Shown here piece after piece: positions 1-5,221 of a stretch of 6,703 bases of DNA (position 1 is its first letter; each line of letters begins with the position of its first letter). The notes beneath the pieces are model-generated. The model was not told the DNA's origin, did not search any database, and saw only the letters and a program-made list of their open reading frames with translations. The translations under genes and the position numbers were made by a program. Source of the DNA: an uncultured Candidatus Saccharibacteria bacterium (GTDB lineage Bacteria; Patescibacteria; Saccharimonadia; Saccharimonadales; CAMLKC01); contig CAMLDM010000043.1 of the NCBI GenBank assembly GCA_946479025.1, forward strand, positions 1 to 6,703. The letters are read 5' to 3'.

Positions 1-95
1 GCAATAATTGTCTGGTCGAGGGCAACCAAAAAAAGGCTTGCCATAACCGAGACCATAATAATCAGCTTGCTACGCAAGCTTAGGTGGTGATGCAT
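1..95 (-). CDS. MFS drug-efflux transporter, DHA2 (EmrB/QacA-like) family, N-terminal fragment
   Basis: The gene starts at an ATG at 95-93 and runs off the left edge after 31 codons, so only the N-terminus is visible. After a short basic, His-rich cytoplasmic start (MHHHLSLRSK) the first membrane helix begins, and it contains the string LFLVALDQTII. This matches the motif of transmembrane helix 1 in 14-helix DHA2 proton-coupled drug exporters, where an Asp in an LDxTI context is characteristic. A Shine-Dalgarno AAGGAG at 109-104, 8 nt before the ATG, lies across the end of the upstream abrB-like gene, whose TAA stop is at 103-101. The two genes are therefore almost certainly co-transcribed. 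A 7-bp perfect inverted repeat falls in codons 6-11. The family call rests on one motif in a short fragment; the substrate cannot be guessed. Confidence 0.72.
   Translation of the reverse strand, partial: MHHHLSLRSKLIIMVSVMASLFLVALDQTII
64..80 (-). repeat. Perfect inverted repeat (7-bp arms, 3-nt loop) in the start of the MFS gene
   Basis: AGCTTGC at 64-70 and GCAAGCT at 74-80 are exact inverted copies separated by 3 bases. The repeat covers codons 6-11 of the MFS gene. In the mRNA it would form a tight stem-loop about 15 nt after the start codon; as DNA it would be a symmetric site for a dimeric regulator. Nothing in the sequence decides between these, and chance remains possible. Confidence 0.5.
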
Positions 96-100
96 GTAGT

Positions 101-355
101 TTACTCCTTAATTTTTTCTTGCTTTAGAGCGCGAAAGTTTTCTACCTGCGCCGTCATGTGCTGCATGAGAGACTCAAGAGCTTCTTCCTGAAAAAGCCCC
201 ACAAACCCCGCTCCGCACGATCCGATAACATATAGGCGGTCGCCCGTCTCGATACCAAGCTCTTCGCGGGCCTCGGCAGGAATGACAACTTGTCCTTTCG
301 TGCCAACGGTCGCGGTACCGTAGAGCTTTTTATCTTGCATGGGTGATTTGGCCAT
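101..355 (-). CDS. AbrB/MazE/SpoVT-family DNA-binding protein (84 aa)
   Basis: This is a small swapped-hairpin transcription regulator. Residues 12-52 form the AbrB-like domain, with the typical run GTATVGTKGQVVIPAEAREE, then LGIETGDRLYVIG: a TKGQVVIP core, an AREELGI helix and the GD turn. Residues 55-84 are a charged helix likely to help oligomerisation. Translation could open further upstream at 463, but that extension would cover the promoter and has no Shine-Dalgarno. The ATG at 355 has AAGGAG at 374-369, although the 13-nt spacing is long, and it gives the usual family length. It is the first gene of a unit with the MFS pump, and the stop overlaps the pump's ribosome-binding region. It could be an antitoxin-type AbrB protein, but no toxin gene is adjacent. 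A role as local regulator of the pump is inferred from context. Confidence 0.88.
   Translation of the reverse strand: MAKSPMQDKKLYGTATVGTKGQVVIPAEAREELGIETGDRLYVIGSCGAGFVGLFQEEALESLMQHMTAQVENFRALKQEKIKE
104..109 (-). promoter_or_regulatory. Ribosome-binding site of the MFS gene, overlapping the end of the abrB-like gene
   Basis: AAGGAG on the minus strand lies 8 nt before the MFS ATG at 95, immediately before and abutting the TAA stop of the abrB-like gene. This supports translational coupling and fixes the MFS start. Confidence 0.8.
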
Positions 356-384
356 TGTAACTTTCGTACTCCTTACTGCAGTTG

Positions 385-414
385 ATTGTAGCACTGGTAT
401 GAAAAGTATGTCAA
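385..414 (-). promoter_or_regulatory. Sigma-70-type promoter of the abrB-like/MFS unit
   Basis: The -35 box TTGACA (414-409) is a perfect consensus match. It is followed by an 18-bp spacer and the -10 box TACAAT (390-385), preceded by TGC so that it also fits an extended -10. Transcription should start near 378, giving a leader of about 22 nt before the ATG at 355. The promoter is overlapped by tandem repeats that may be an operator. Confidence 0.8.
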
Positions 415-419
415 GTATG
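393..419 (-). repeat. Three tandem 9-bp repeats overlapping the abrB-like promoter (candidate operator)
   Basis: Read on the minus strand, CATACTTGA, CATACTTTT and CATACCAGT follow one another without gaps. They share CATAC in all three copies and CATACTT in the first two. They span the -35 box and most of the spacer, a position where a bound protein would block RNA polymerase. Autoregulation by the AbrB-like protein is a natural guess but unproven. Confidence 0.55.
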
Positions 420-446
420 ATACAGGATTTCGCAACATAAAAAGCC

Positions 447-474
447 TTGCATGCCATATCCAAAAGCGTATATT
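447..474 (+). promoter_or_regulatory. Probable promoter of ctlX
   Basis: TTGCAT (447-452) could serve as a -35 box, followed after 16 bp by TATATT (469-474). TATTAA (471-476) with an 18-bp spacer is an overlapping alternative. Either places the transcript start about 25-30 nt before the ctlX ATG. It is weaker than the divergent abrB-like promoter. Confidence 0.5.
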
Positions 475-496
475 AATAGTATCTACATTATCTTGT

Positions 497-503
497 AAAG
501 GAG
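497..503 (+). promoter_or_regulatory. Ribosome-binding site of ctlX
   Basis: AAAGGAG ends 4 nt before the ATG at 508. It is strong in sequence though closely spaced, and it decides the start. Confidence 0.75.
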
Positions 504-507
504 ATCT

Positions 508-1494
508 ATGAGTAGCAATCGACCGGCCCGGGCAATCCTGATGGTTCGCCCGACAAGCTTTGGCTTTGACGAACAAACCGCTGAGTCAAACGCCTTCCAA
601 AACAGACCGACAGCAAGCACAGACCAAATTCTCGAGCGCGCCGCATCTGAATTTCAGCATGCCGTTGATACACTTTCGTCTCATGGCATTGAGGTGATAG
701 CCTTCGAAGACAGCGAGGCGACACCAAAACCAAACGCCGTATTTCCGAATAACTGGCTCAGCACCTGGCCAGACGGACGAATCTTCCTCTACCCAATGGC
801 AACGGAAAGCCGCCGCATTGAGCGCAGTAGCGAGGTAATTCGATCGCTCAAAGAATACTTCAAAGTTACTGATATCATCGATCTCAGTGTCAGCGAAAAA
901 GACGGACTATTTTTGGAAAGTACGGGCGTTATGATTTTTGATCATGCAAACAAAATCGTCTATGGCTGCCTTTCAGTACGCTGCGACGCTGGCCTGTTTG
1001 CCGCTCACGCGAAGACGCTCGGCTACACACCCGTCATATTTGATGCATACGACGAAAATGGCGTCGCCATCTACCACACAAACGTGCTAATGGGCATACA
1101 AAACAGTACGGCAGTAGTATGCTTGGACGCGATTACCGATAATGAACAGCGCAATAATCTCGTGCGGTCGCTTGAAGAAACCGGCCACGACGTCATCGAC
1201 ATCACCTATGCTCAAATGAATGCGTATTGTGCCAACGTCTTGGAACTCGAAAATCAAAACGGCGAGCGCTTTTTAGCGCTTTCTAAGGGGGCGTTTGATA
1301 ACTTCACGCCAGAGCAACGCGGCCGCCTAGCGAAAGATAAAGTATTGCTGCCGCTTGATATTCCGACAATCGAAGAAATAGGTGGCGGCAGCGTCCGCTG
1401 CATGCTGGCTGAAATCTTTCTCGAGCAAGTCTATTCGCCACCGATCTTCACGTCGAAAGTGCTGGAAACTCCCGCAGCCGAACCGCAAATTTAG
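508..1494 (+). CDS. ctlX: CtlX-type citrulline hydrolase / arginine-deiminase-related pentein enzyme (328 aa)
   Basis: This is a member of the pentein (amidinotransferase-like) superfamily, cytosolic with no signal peptide. The closest family I recognise is CtlX, the citrulline-utilisation hydrolase (citrulline ureidase: citrulline to ornithine, ammonia and CO2). Visible motifs in order: N-terminal LMVRPTSFGF (11-20) with TAESNAFQ (24-31), PNAVFPNNW (75-83), LESTG with Glu137, YHTN with the catalytic His190, and GGGSVRCML with the nucleophile Cys298. Length and motif order are complete. Compared with guanidine-hydrolysing relatives such as DDAH, both substrate-binding acidic positions of the DxVFxxD motif read Asn here (N76, N82), consistent with a neutral ureido substrate. 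The start is set by AAAGGAG. It overlaps corA tail to tail. No arginine deiminase, carbamate kinase or ornithine gene lies nearby, so its pathway partners are elsewhere. The exact substrate remains inferred. Confidence 0.88.
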   Translation: MSSNRPARAILMVRPTSFGFDEQTAESNAFQNRPTASTDQILERAASEFQHAVDTLSSHGIEVIAFEDSEATPKPNAVFPNNWLSTWPDGRIFLYPMATESRRIERSSEVIRSLKEYFKVTDIIDLSVSEKDGLFLESTGVMIFDHANKIVYGCLSVRCDAGLFAAHAKTLGYTPVIFDAYDENGVAIYHTNVLMGIQNSTAVVCLDAITDNEQRNNLVRSLEETGHDVIDITYAQMNAYCANVLELENQNGERFLALSKGAFDNFTPEQRGRLAKDKVLLPLDIPTIEEIGGGSVRCMLAEIFLEQVYSPPIFTSKVLETPAAEPQI

Positions 1495-2405
1495 CGCTTT
1501 TTCATAAAATAGAAACTCAGGCTGAATGCCGCAAGTGCACTGACGCCAATTATCGCCCAAAACGCAAATGGCGACTGGCTGCCCGGCAACTCAACGTTCA
1601 TACCATACAACCCAGCGAGCATCGTTGGAATAGTGAGCGCCAGCGTAATAACGGTGAGGATACGCAGCGTTTCGTTCAGGCGCGTATCCATGACGGCGCG
1701 GTACGAATCACGCACGTTGGTGATGGTACGCAGCAAACTTCGGCAGCGAGACATTAGCTGTTCAAGATCGATTGACAAATCTTCCATCAAGTCGCGGTCG
1801 TCCTCGTATAACTGTAATAACCTTCCGCCAAGCAGTTTCTCTAGCGCTGTATTAGTAGGAAGCAGTGCGTCAAGATAATCATTAAGCTTACGCTCGTACT
1901 CTACAAAAAACGCAATGTCTTTCGAGCGCAGGTTTGTCACGTCGCTGGTGTTGGCGCGCATCTGCCGGTTGATTGATGCCACTCTATGCTGGTACTGAAT
2001 CGTGATTGCATCCACCATCAGCATGAATAATTTCGTTTTTTGCGTCGTCGGCGCGTTAGTACGCTCAATGAACGGCTGCCACAAACGGCTCAGTGAGTCG
2101 CGACTGACCGTCACGACATGCTCGCTGCCGATCGCAAATAAAATCGGCGTCGTGAAATCATTGAAGTCATCATCCGTGTCTGGCAGTCTCGTAAGAAAGT
2201 ATGTCCACTCACCTTCTTGCTCTACGCGCGGCACCTCATGTGGGTCAAGCGCGTCATTTAAAATATCGGCATCGAGCCCAAGATTGATCAGTTTTTCAAT
2301 ATCATCGCCGTTTGGTTTCTCGCAGCGAATCCAGCTGCCAGGCTGTAGCGTCGTGCGTGGTTTTATTTCGGGCCGGTGGTGGGTAGAACGCAAGTACGTA
2401 AACAT
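1491..2405 (-). CDS. corA: CorA-family divalent cation (Mg2+/Co2+) transporter (304 aa)
   Basis: This should be a homopentameric inner-membrane channel that admits Mg2+ down the membrane potential. The soluble N-terminal domain is about 1-240; residues 125-245 are long charged helices with heptad character (the funnel stalk). Two C-terminal membrane helices follow at about 248-266 and 281-300. The signature YGMN (267-270) ends helix 1, forming the selectivity filter. The short tail MKKR is basic, as expected inside the cell. The length is usual for the family. The ATG at 2405 is the first possible start after an in-frame TGA. No Shine-Dalgarno is properly placed: GAGGAAG is about 15 nt away. 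Instead an extended -10-like TGATACTAT ends 6 nt before the ATG, hinting at a leaderless mRNA. The stop overlaps that of ctlX by 4 bp (TTAG). Confidence 0.93.
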   Translation of the reverse strand: MFTYLRSTHHRPEIKPRTTLQPGSWIRCEKPNGDDIEKLINLGLDADILNDALDPHEVPRVEQEGEWTYFLTRLPDTDDDFNDFTTPILFAIGSEHVVTVSRDSLSRLWQPFIERTNAPTTQKTKLFMLMVDAITIQYQHRVASINRQMRANTSDVTNLRSKDIAFFVEYERKLNDYLDALLPTNTALEKLLGGRLLQLYEDDRDLMEDLSIDLEQLMSRCRSLLRTITNVRDSYRAVMDTRLNETLRILTVITLALTIPTMLAGLYGMNVELPGSQSPFAFWAIIGVSALAAFSLSFYFMKKR

Positions 2406-2411
2406 ATATCT

Positions 2412-2420
2412 ATAGTATCA
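2412..2420 (-). promoter_or_regulatory. Extended -10-like element abutting the corA start (possible leaderless promoter)
   Basis: TGATACTAT (2420-2412, minus strand) fits TGn plus a -10 hexamer, TACTAT. It ends 6 nt before the ATG, so RNA would start at or next to the A of the start codon. The -35 position (2440-2435, CAAATT) is poor, as is common for extended -10 promoters. Confidence 0.45.
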
Positions 2421-2449
2421 CTTCCTCTGTTATGAATTTGAGTAGATAT

Positions 2450-2507
2450 GGAGACACCCTCACATGAGGGGCTCCGGTAGGTGCGCTTCCTTTGTGAGGG
2501 CGGTGTG
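2450..2507 (-). other. Alternative RNA hairpins between the 84-aa gene and corA
   Basis: On the minus strand the segment TGTGAGGG (2464-2457) can pair in two ways. It pairs fully with CCCTCACA (2500-2493), an 8-bp stem with a long loop. Its inner part can instead pair with the adjacent CCCTC (2470-2466), and this local hairpin is extended by GGAG (2475-2472) pairing with CTCC (2453-2450). The two folds exclude each other. No U-run follows, so neither is a standard intrinsic terminator. The element could be a weak terminator for the 84-aa gene, a processing signal or an attenuator before corA. Confidence 0.45.
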
Positions 2508-2519
2508 AAGTAGAGAGGT

Positions 2520-2774
2520 TCAGGAAAGAACGAATTGGCAGTCCGGCGCCCTGTAGTCACAGTGCCAGCCAGCCCCCTCGTATCCGCGCCGGACACGCTC
2601 GATGACATGAGGTGGCACGTTACCCGACACCCGAATCATGACAGCGGTCTTGAAGTTGCCCATCTTGATGCCGTGCTCTGTGATCACCTCGTTGATGAGA
2701 TCACAGAGCTTATCAACCTGGGCGTTCGTGGACTCTTCGGCGGCTTTGACAGCCGCTTCCTTCGAGGTAAACAT
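2520..2774 (-). CDS. Small protein of unknown function (84 aa)
   Basis: I do not recognise a named family. The protein is soluble, with no signal peptide or membrane segment. A helical N-terminus (3-35) is followed by an alternating stretch TAVMIRVSGNVPPHVIERV (43-61), then GYEGAGWHCDY and a closing QFVLS. The order helix, beta-strand, VPP-helix, GW, beta-strand resembles small phage-associated hypothetical proteins; this is inference only. The coding case is good: a near-consensus promoter, AGAAGG 6 nt before the ATG at 2774, and a coherent amino-acid pattern. A TTG (2780) or ATG (2777) just upstream are alternative starts with poorer spacing. Base use is unusual: about 57% GC by hand count, and Lys is AAG in 4 of 5 codons, against 2 of 10 in ctlX. 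This suggests acquisition or a different expression class. It ends with TGA. Confidence 0.7.
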   Translation of the reverse strand: MFTSKEAAVKAAEESTNAQVDKLCDLINEVITEHGIKMGNFKTAVMIRVSGNVPPHVIERVRRGYEGAGWHCDYRAPDCQFVLS

Positions 2775-2805
2775 CATCAACCTTCTCTACTCGCCTCTGA
2801 TGATG
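2772..2805 (-). promoter_or_regulatory. Inverted repeat that could hide the start codon of the 84-aa gene
   Basis: CATCATCA (2805-2798) and TGATGATG (2779-2772) are exact 8-base inverted copies around an 18-nt loop. The 3' arm contains the candidate start codons, and the loop contains the AGAAGG ribosome-binding site (2786-2781). Folding would sequester the ATG in a stem. The arms are simple ATC repeats, so chance is a real alternative. Confidence 0.45.
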
Positions 2806-2848
2806 AGCAGAAGCAAACTCGATCCTCACGTCTGCAAGAATTATCAAG

Positions 2849-2877
2849 ATAATAATATATTTATGAGATACTGTCAA
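2849..2877 (-). promoter_or_regulatory. Strong sigma-70-type promoter of the 84-aa gene
   Basis: TTGACA (2877-2872), a 17-bp spacer and TATTAT (2854-2849) form a near-perfect promoter within the AT-rich gap after the helicase stop codon. Transcription should start near 2842, leaving a leader of about 68 nt. It shows that the small gene need not depend on read-through from the helicase. Confidence 0.82.
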
Positions 2878-2893
2878 CGACGGGAGACGTGTA

Positions 2894-5206
2894 CTACGAC
2901 CGCTCATATCTCCGCTTGTGTCGCGGCTGCCACCCTCGGCGGCGCTTTTCGTAGCGGTCGTTTTTGTAGTACGTTTTGCCGAGTTTCGCCATAAAGTCAG
3001 TTCCAATATGTGTGTGGAGTTTAGAAAGATTCATCAATTCGGCACGCTGCTTCGGATTGAGACCTTCCAATGAAATCGCATGGCCCGCAATCGCCTTTAC
3101 TTGCTGCTGCAACGTGCGACGCTCAATTGCTGGAATATGCTTTTTGTGATGCGCACCGATTTGGCGGCGTTCGCGTTCCAGCTGTTCATACGCCCATTCG
3201 GCAAAAGAGTCGACAAACAGCCGGCGATTCTGCGGCGTATCCTTAGTCACCGCCGACCCGCCGCCTTCAAGAATCTTCCCACCGAACCTTACTAGCTGGC
3301 GCGTGCTCAAACTGCCCGTGCGCGGATCATAATACGTTTTGCTGCGGCGCGACGAAAACAATTGCGGCGCAAGTTCAAGCAGCCAATCAGTATTCACGGC
3401 CGTAATTCCCTGCACAAGATGCAGCGTCTCCAGACTGCCGTTACGCGTTGGAACCTGCAAATCAAACGGCGTGCCAGTGATAAGCTTGGGGCTGCGCACG
3501 ACGCTGCTGCTTGAAACCTCGCGGCGTTGCTTGGTAGCAATATGCGTTGCAGTGCCGTCATCCTCCACCATCCACAGCTGATCGATCTGTCCCGCAACAA
3601 TGCAGCGCAGCAGTTGATCTTGCTCTTCATTCGTGATTGGCGTGAGCGACTCCGCATCAAGCCCAAGGTCGTGATCCAACCGCTCCATCACTTCGCGCGC
3701 CTTGCTGATGTTCTTGCTGATAATGCCGATCTCTTCGTATTCTTCCGGCAGCATTTGCGGCAACGCCAAGTACACATCATACTGTGCGAGAAGGTCAGAC
3801 TTCGTTTGCCTGGTATATTTTCGCCAGCCGGTGTAGCGCGGCCCACCCTTCACGATACCGCCGATTTCCTGAATGCCAATGATTGCAGCAAGCTTCGTCT
3901 GCGTTTCTTTTGAAAACTTTTGCGCTTCCACGAGCATTCGGCCAAAGCTTGATTCCACCGGAAATTGTTCCATCTGCCGTCCGATTTTCGTCACATCGTT
4001 CGATCTCGTCAGCGCACCAAGTGCAAGAAGCGTGCGTTTTGCCTGGGCAATTGCCTTATGGCTCGGGTCGTGGTAAAAATCGAGTTGCTCGATATCGATC
4101 CCGATATTCGCCAGCCGGAGCGTCAGGCGATCGATGTGCTTACGAAGAATTTCCGGCGTCGCATACTCGGGACGTTCGTCAAACTCCAGACACGGCATCG
4201 TATCATACGGCGCCAAAATATACTCGCCCACTTTCGTACGCCCCGCACGGCCCGCCCGCTGCAAGCAATCCGCCTGAGAAACCTGAGCAATAAACAATCC
4301 TTCCACGCCGTTTCGCACTTCGCTCCTGCGCTCCAAACCGCTGTCAATCACCACGTCAATATCATCGATCGTCACACTGGTTTGAGCAATATTGGTCGCG
4401 AGAATCACTTTCCCGTTCGGATAGCTGGCAAAGGCCTGCTGCTGTGCCGTGGCTTCCAGCTGGCTGTGCAGCGGAATTAGCGGCACGCCGGCGTCAAGCG
4501 CTTTTTTAGCTATCGCATCCGTCACGTCCTGAATCTCCGATTTTCCCGGCAGGAAAACCAGCATGTTGCTTTTGGCGCTTGTCAGCTTGTTGATAATTTC
4601 GCTTATCACGTCGGTACCGCGGCGTTTCGTTACCTCAAAACCGCGCCCCGGAATATTGATGACTGCAGTCGTATCAAAGTAGTCAGCCAGACTGTCCGTT
4701 TCTATCGTTGCGCTCATAATCACCACCTTGAACTGCGGCTCTTCCTGGCAGCGTTTTTTTGCCCAGGCTACCAGTACTTCCATGTTTTCGTTCCACTCGT
4801 GCACTTCGTCCAGCACCAGCACCTGCCGCGTCTTTACGCCGATGCCGGTAATTTCCCGTACCAATTGGAGGCCGTCGGTACAATACAAAATCCGCGTGTC
4901 GGGCGTATCGTCGCGCTCGTGCGCCGTGCGATAACCGATAATTTCGTCACTGTCCTTGCCCGTGCGGATCGCCCATTCTTCACGCACTCGCCGCGATAAA
5001 TTGCGCGCCGCCAAAATCCTCGGCTGCGTCACGATCACTTTATCGTAGCCATGCTCAGCCAAATACTGCGGAATTTGCGTGCTTTTGCCGGCGCCGGTTT
5101 CCGCAGTGATAATTGTTACCTGATTTTGATCGACGGCGCTCACAATTTCGTCATGAAAGTCGTATACGGGCAGGTCTTTAGTAAATCTGTCGGGCGCTAT
5201 AGTCAT
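2894..5206 (-). CDS. hrpA: DEAH/RHA-family ATP-dependent RNA helicase, HrpA-like (770 aa)
   Basis: This is a cytosolic 3'-5' RNA helicase of superfamily 2. The motifs are complete: GAGKST Walker A (38-43, Lys41), motif II as DEVH (133-136) rather than DEAH, SAT (165-167), LVFLPG (216-221), TNIAQTSVTI (271-280) and QRAGRAGR (316-323). A winged-helix/HA2-like region follows (about 350-500), then an OB-fold region (about 530-620, ending VNTDWLLELAPQLF). The C-terminal stretch is charged, and the last 23 residues are strongly basic (748-770), fit for RNA or ribosome binding. At 770 aa it is far shorter than the roughly 1300-aa enterobacterial HrpA and closer to HrpB or eukaryotic Prp43 in size, so the symbol is approximate. 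In E. coli, HrpA acts on ribosomes and mRNA; the same role here is inferred. The start has no Shine-Dalgarno; TACAAT ends 7 nt before the ATG. The GDSL gene ends 15 nt upstream. Confidence 0.92.
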   Translation of the reverse strand: MTIAPDRFTKDLPVYDFHDEIVSAVDQNQVTIITAETGAGKSTQIPQYLAEHGYDKVIVTQPRILAARNLSRRVREEWAIRTGKDSDEIIGYRTAHERDDTPDTRILYCTDGLQLVREITGIGVKTRQVLVLDEVHEWNENMEVLVAWAKKRCQEEPQFKVVIMSATIETDSLADYFDTTAVINIPGRGFEVTKRRGTDVISEIINKLTSAKSNMLVFLPGKSEIQDVTDAIAKKALDAGVPLIPLHSQLEATAQQQAFASYPNGKVILATNIAQTSVTIDDIDVVIDSGLERRSEVRNGVEGLFIAQVSQADCLQRAGRAGRTKVGEYILAPYDTMPCLEFDERPEYATPEILRKHIDRLTLRLANIGIDIEQLDFYHDPSHKAIAQAKRTLLALGALTRSNDVTKIGRQMEQFPVESSFGRMLVEAQKFSKETQTKLAAIIGIQEIGGIVKGGPRYTGWRKYTRQTKSDLLAQYDVYLALPQMLPEEYEEIGIISKNISKAREVMERLDHDLGLDAESLTPITNEEQDQLLRCIVAGQIDQLWMVEDDGTATHIATKQRREVSSSSVVRSPKLITGTPFDLQVPTRNGSLETLHLVQGITAVNTDWLLELAPQLFSSRRSKTYYDPRTGSLSTRQLVRFGGKILEGGGSAVTKDTPQNRRLFVDSFAEWAYEQLERERRQIGAHHKKHIPAIERRTLQQQVKAIAGHAISLEGLNPKQRAELMNLSKLHTHIGTDFMAKLGKTYYKNDRYEKRRRGWQPRHKRRYERS

Positions 5207-5213
5207 TAGTACT

Positions 5214-5219
5214 ATTGTA
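5214..5219 (-). promoter_or_regulatory. -10-like element abutting the helicase start (possible leaderless promoter)
   Basis: TACAAT (5219-5214, minus strand) lies in the 15-nt gap between the GDSL stop and the helicase ATG and ends 7 nt before that ATG. The -35 position (ACGACT, 5242-5237) keeps only the central GAC of the consensus, and no TGn precedes the box. Read-through from the GDSL gene is the alternative. Confidence 0.4.
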
Positions 5220-5221
5220 CT

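Noticed and set aside
356..463. N-terminal extension of the AbrB-like protein to 120 aa
   Set aside because: The extension would translate the promoter region (TTGACA-18-TACAAT) and the tandem repeats. It has no Shine-Dalgarno, while the ATG at 355 gives the usual family length.
101..463. Type II toxin-antitoxin pair with the AbrB-like protein as antitoxin
   Set aside because: The downstream gene is a transporter and the upstream gene is divergent ctlX; no small toxin frame is adjacent.
2002..2415. 137-aa open frame on the plus strand opposite corA
   Set aside because: The Ser-rich translation is typical of the antisense frame of a real gene, and corA has full family motifs.
2450..2507. Classical intrinsic terminator after the 84-aa gene
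   Set aside because: Stem-loops are possible but no T-run follows on the minus strand (CATATCTACT follows).
2535..2994. Plus-strand frames of 105 and 118 aa across the 84-aa gene
   Set aside because: The minus-strand 84-aa frame has a near-consensus promoter and a ribosome-binding site; the plus-strand frames have neither.
2713..3006. 97-aa minus-strand frame bridging the helicase end and the small gene
   Set aside because: It crosses the helicase stop, the strong promoter and the 84-aa start, with low-complexity basic sequence. It is incompatible with the better signals.
3965..4480. 171-aa open frame on the plus strand opposite the helicase
   Set aside because: It lies wholly inside the well-supported helicase gene, its protein is Arg/His/Leu-rich without domains, and no ribosome-binding site is evident. 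It is an antisense shadow.
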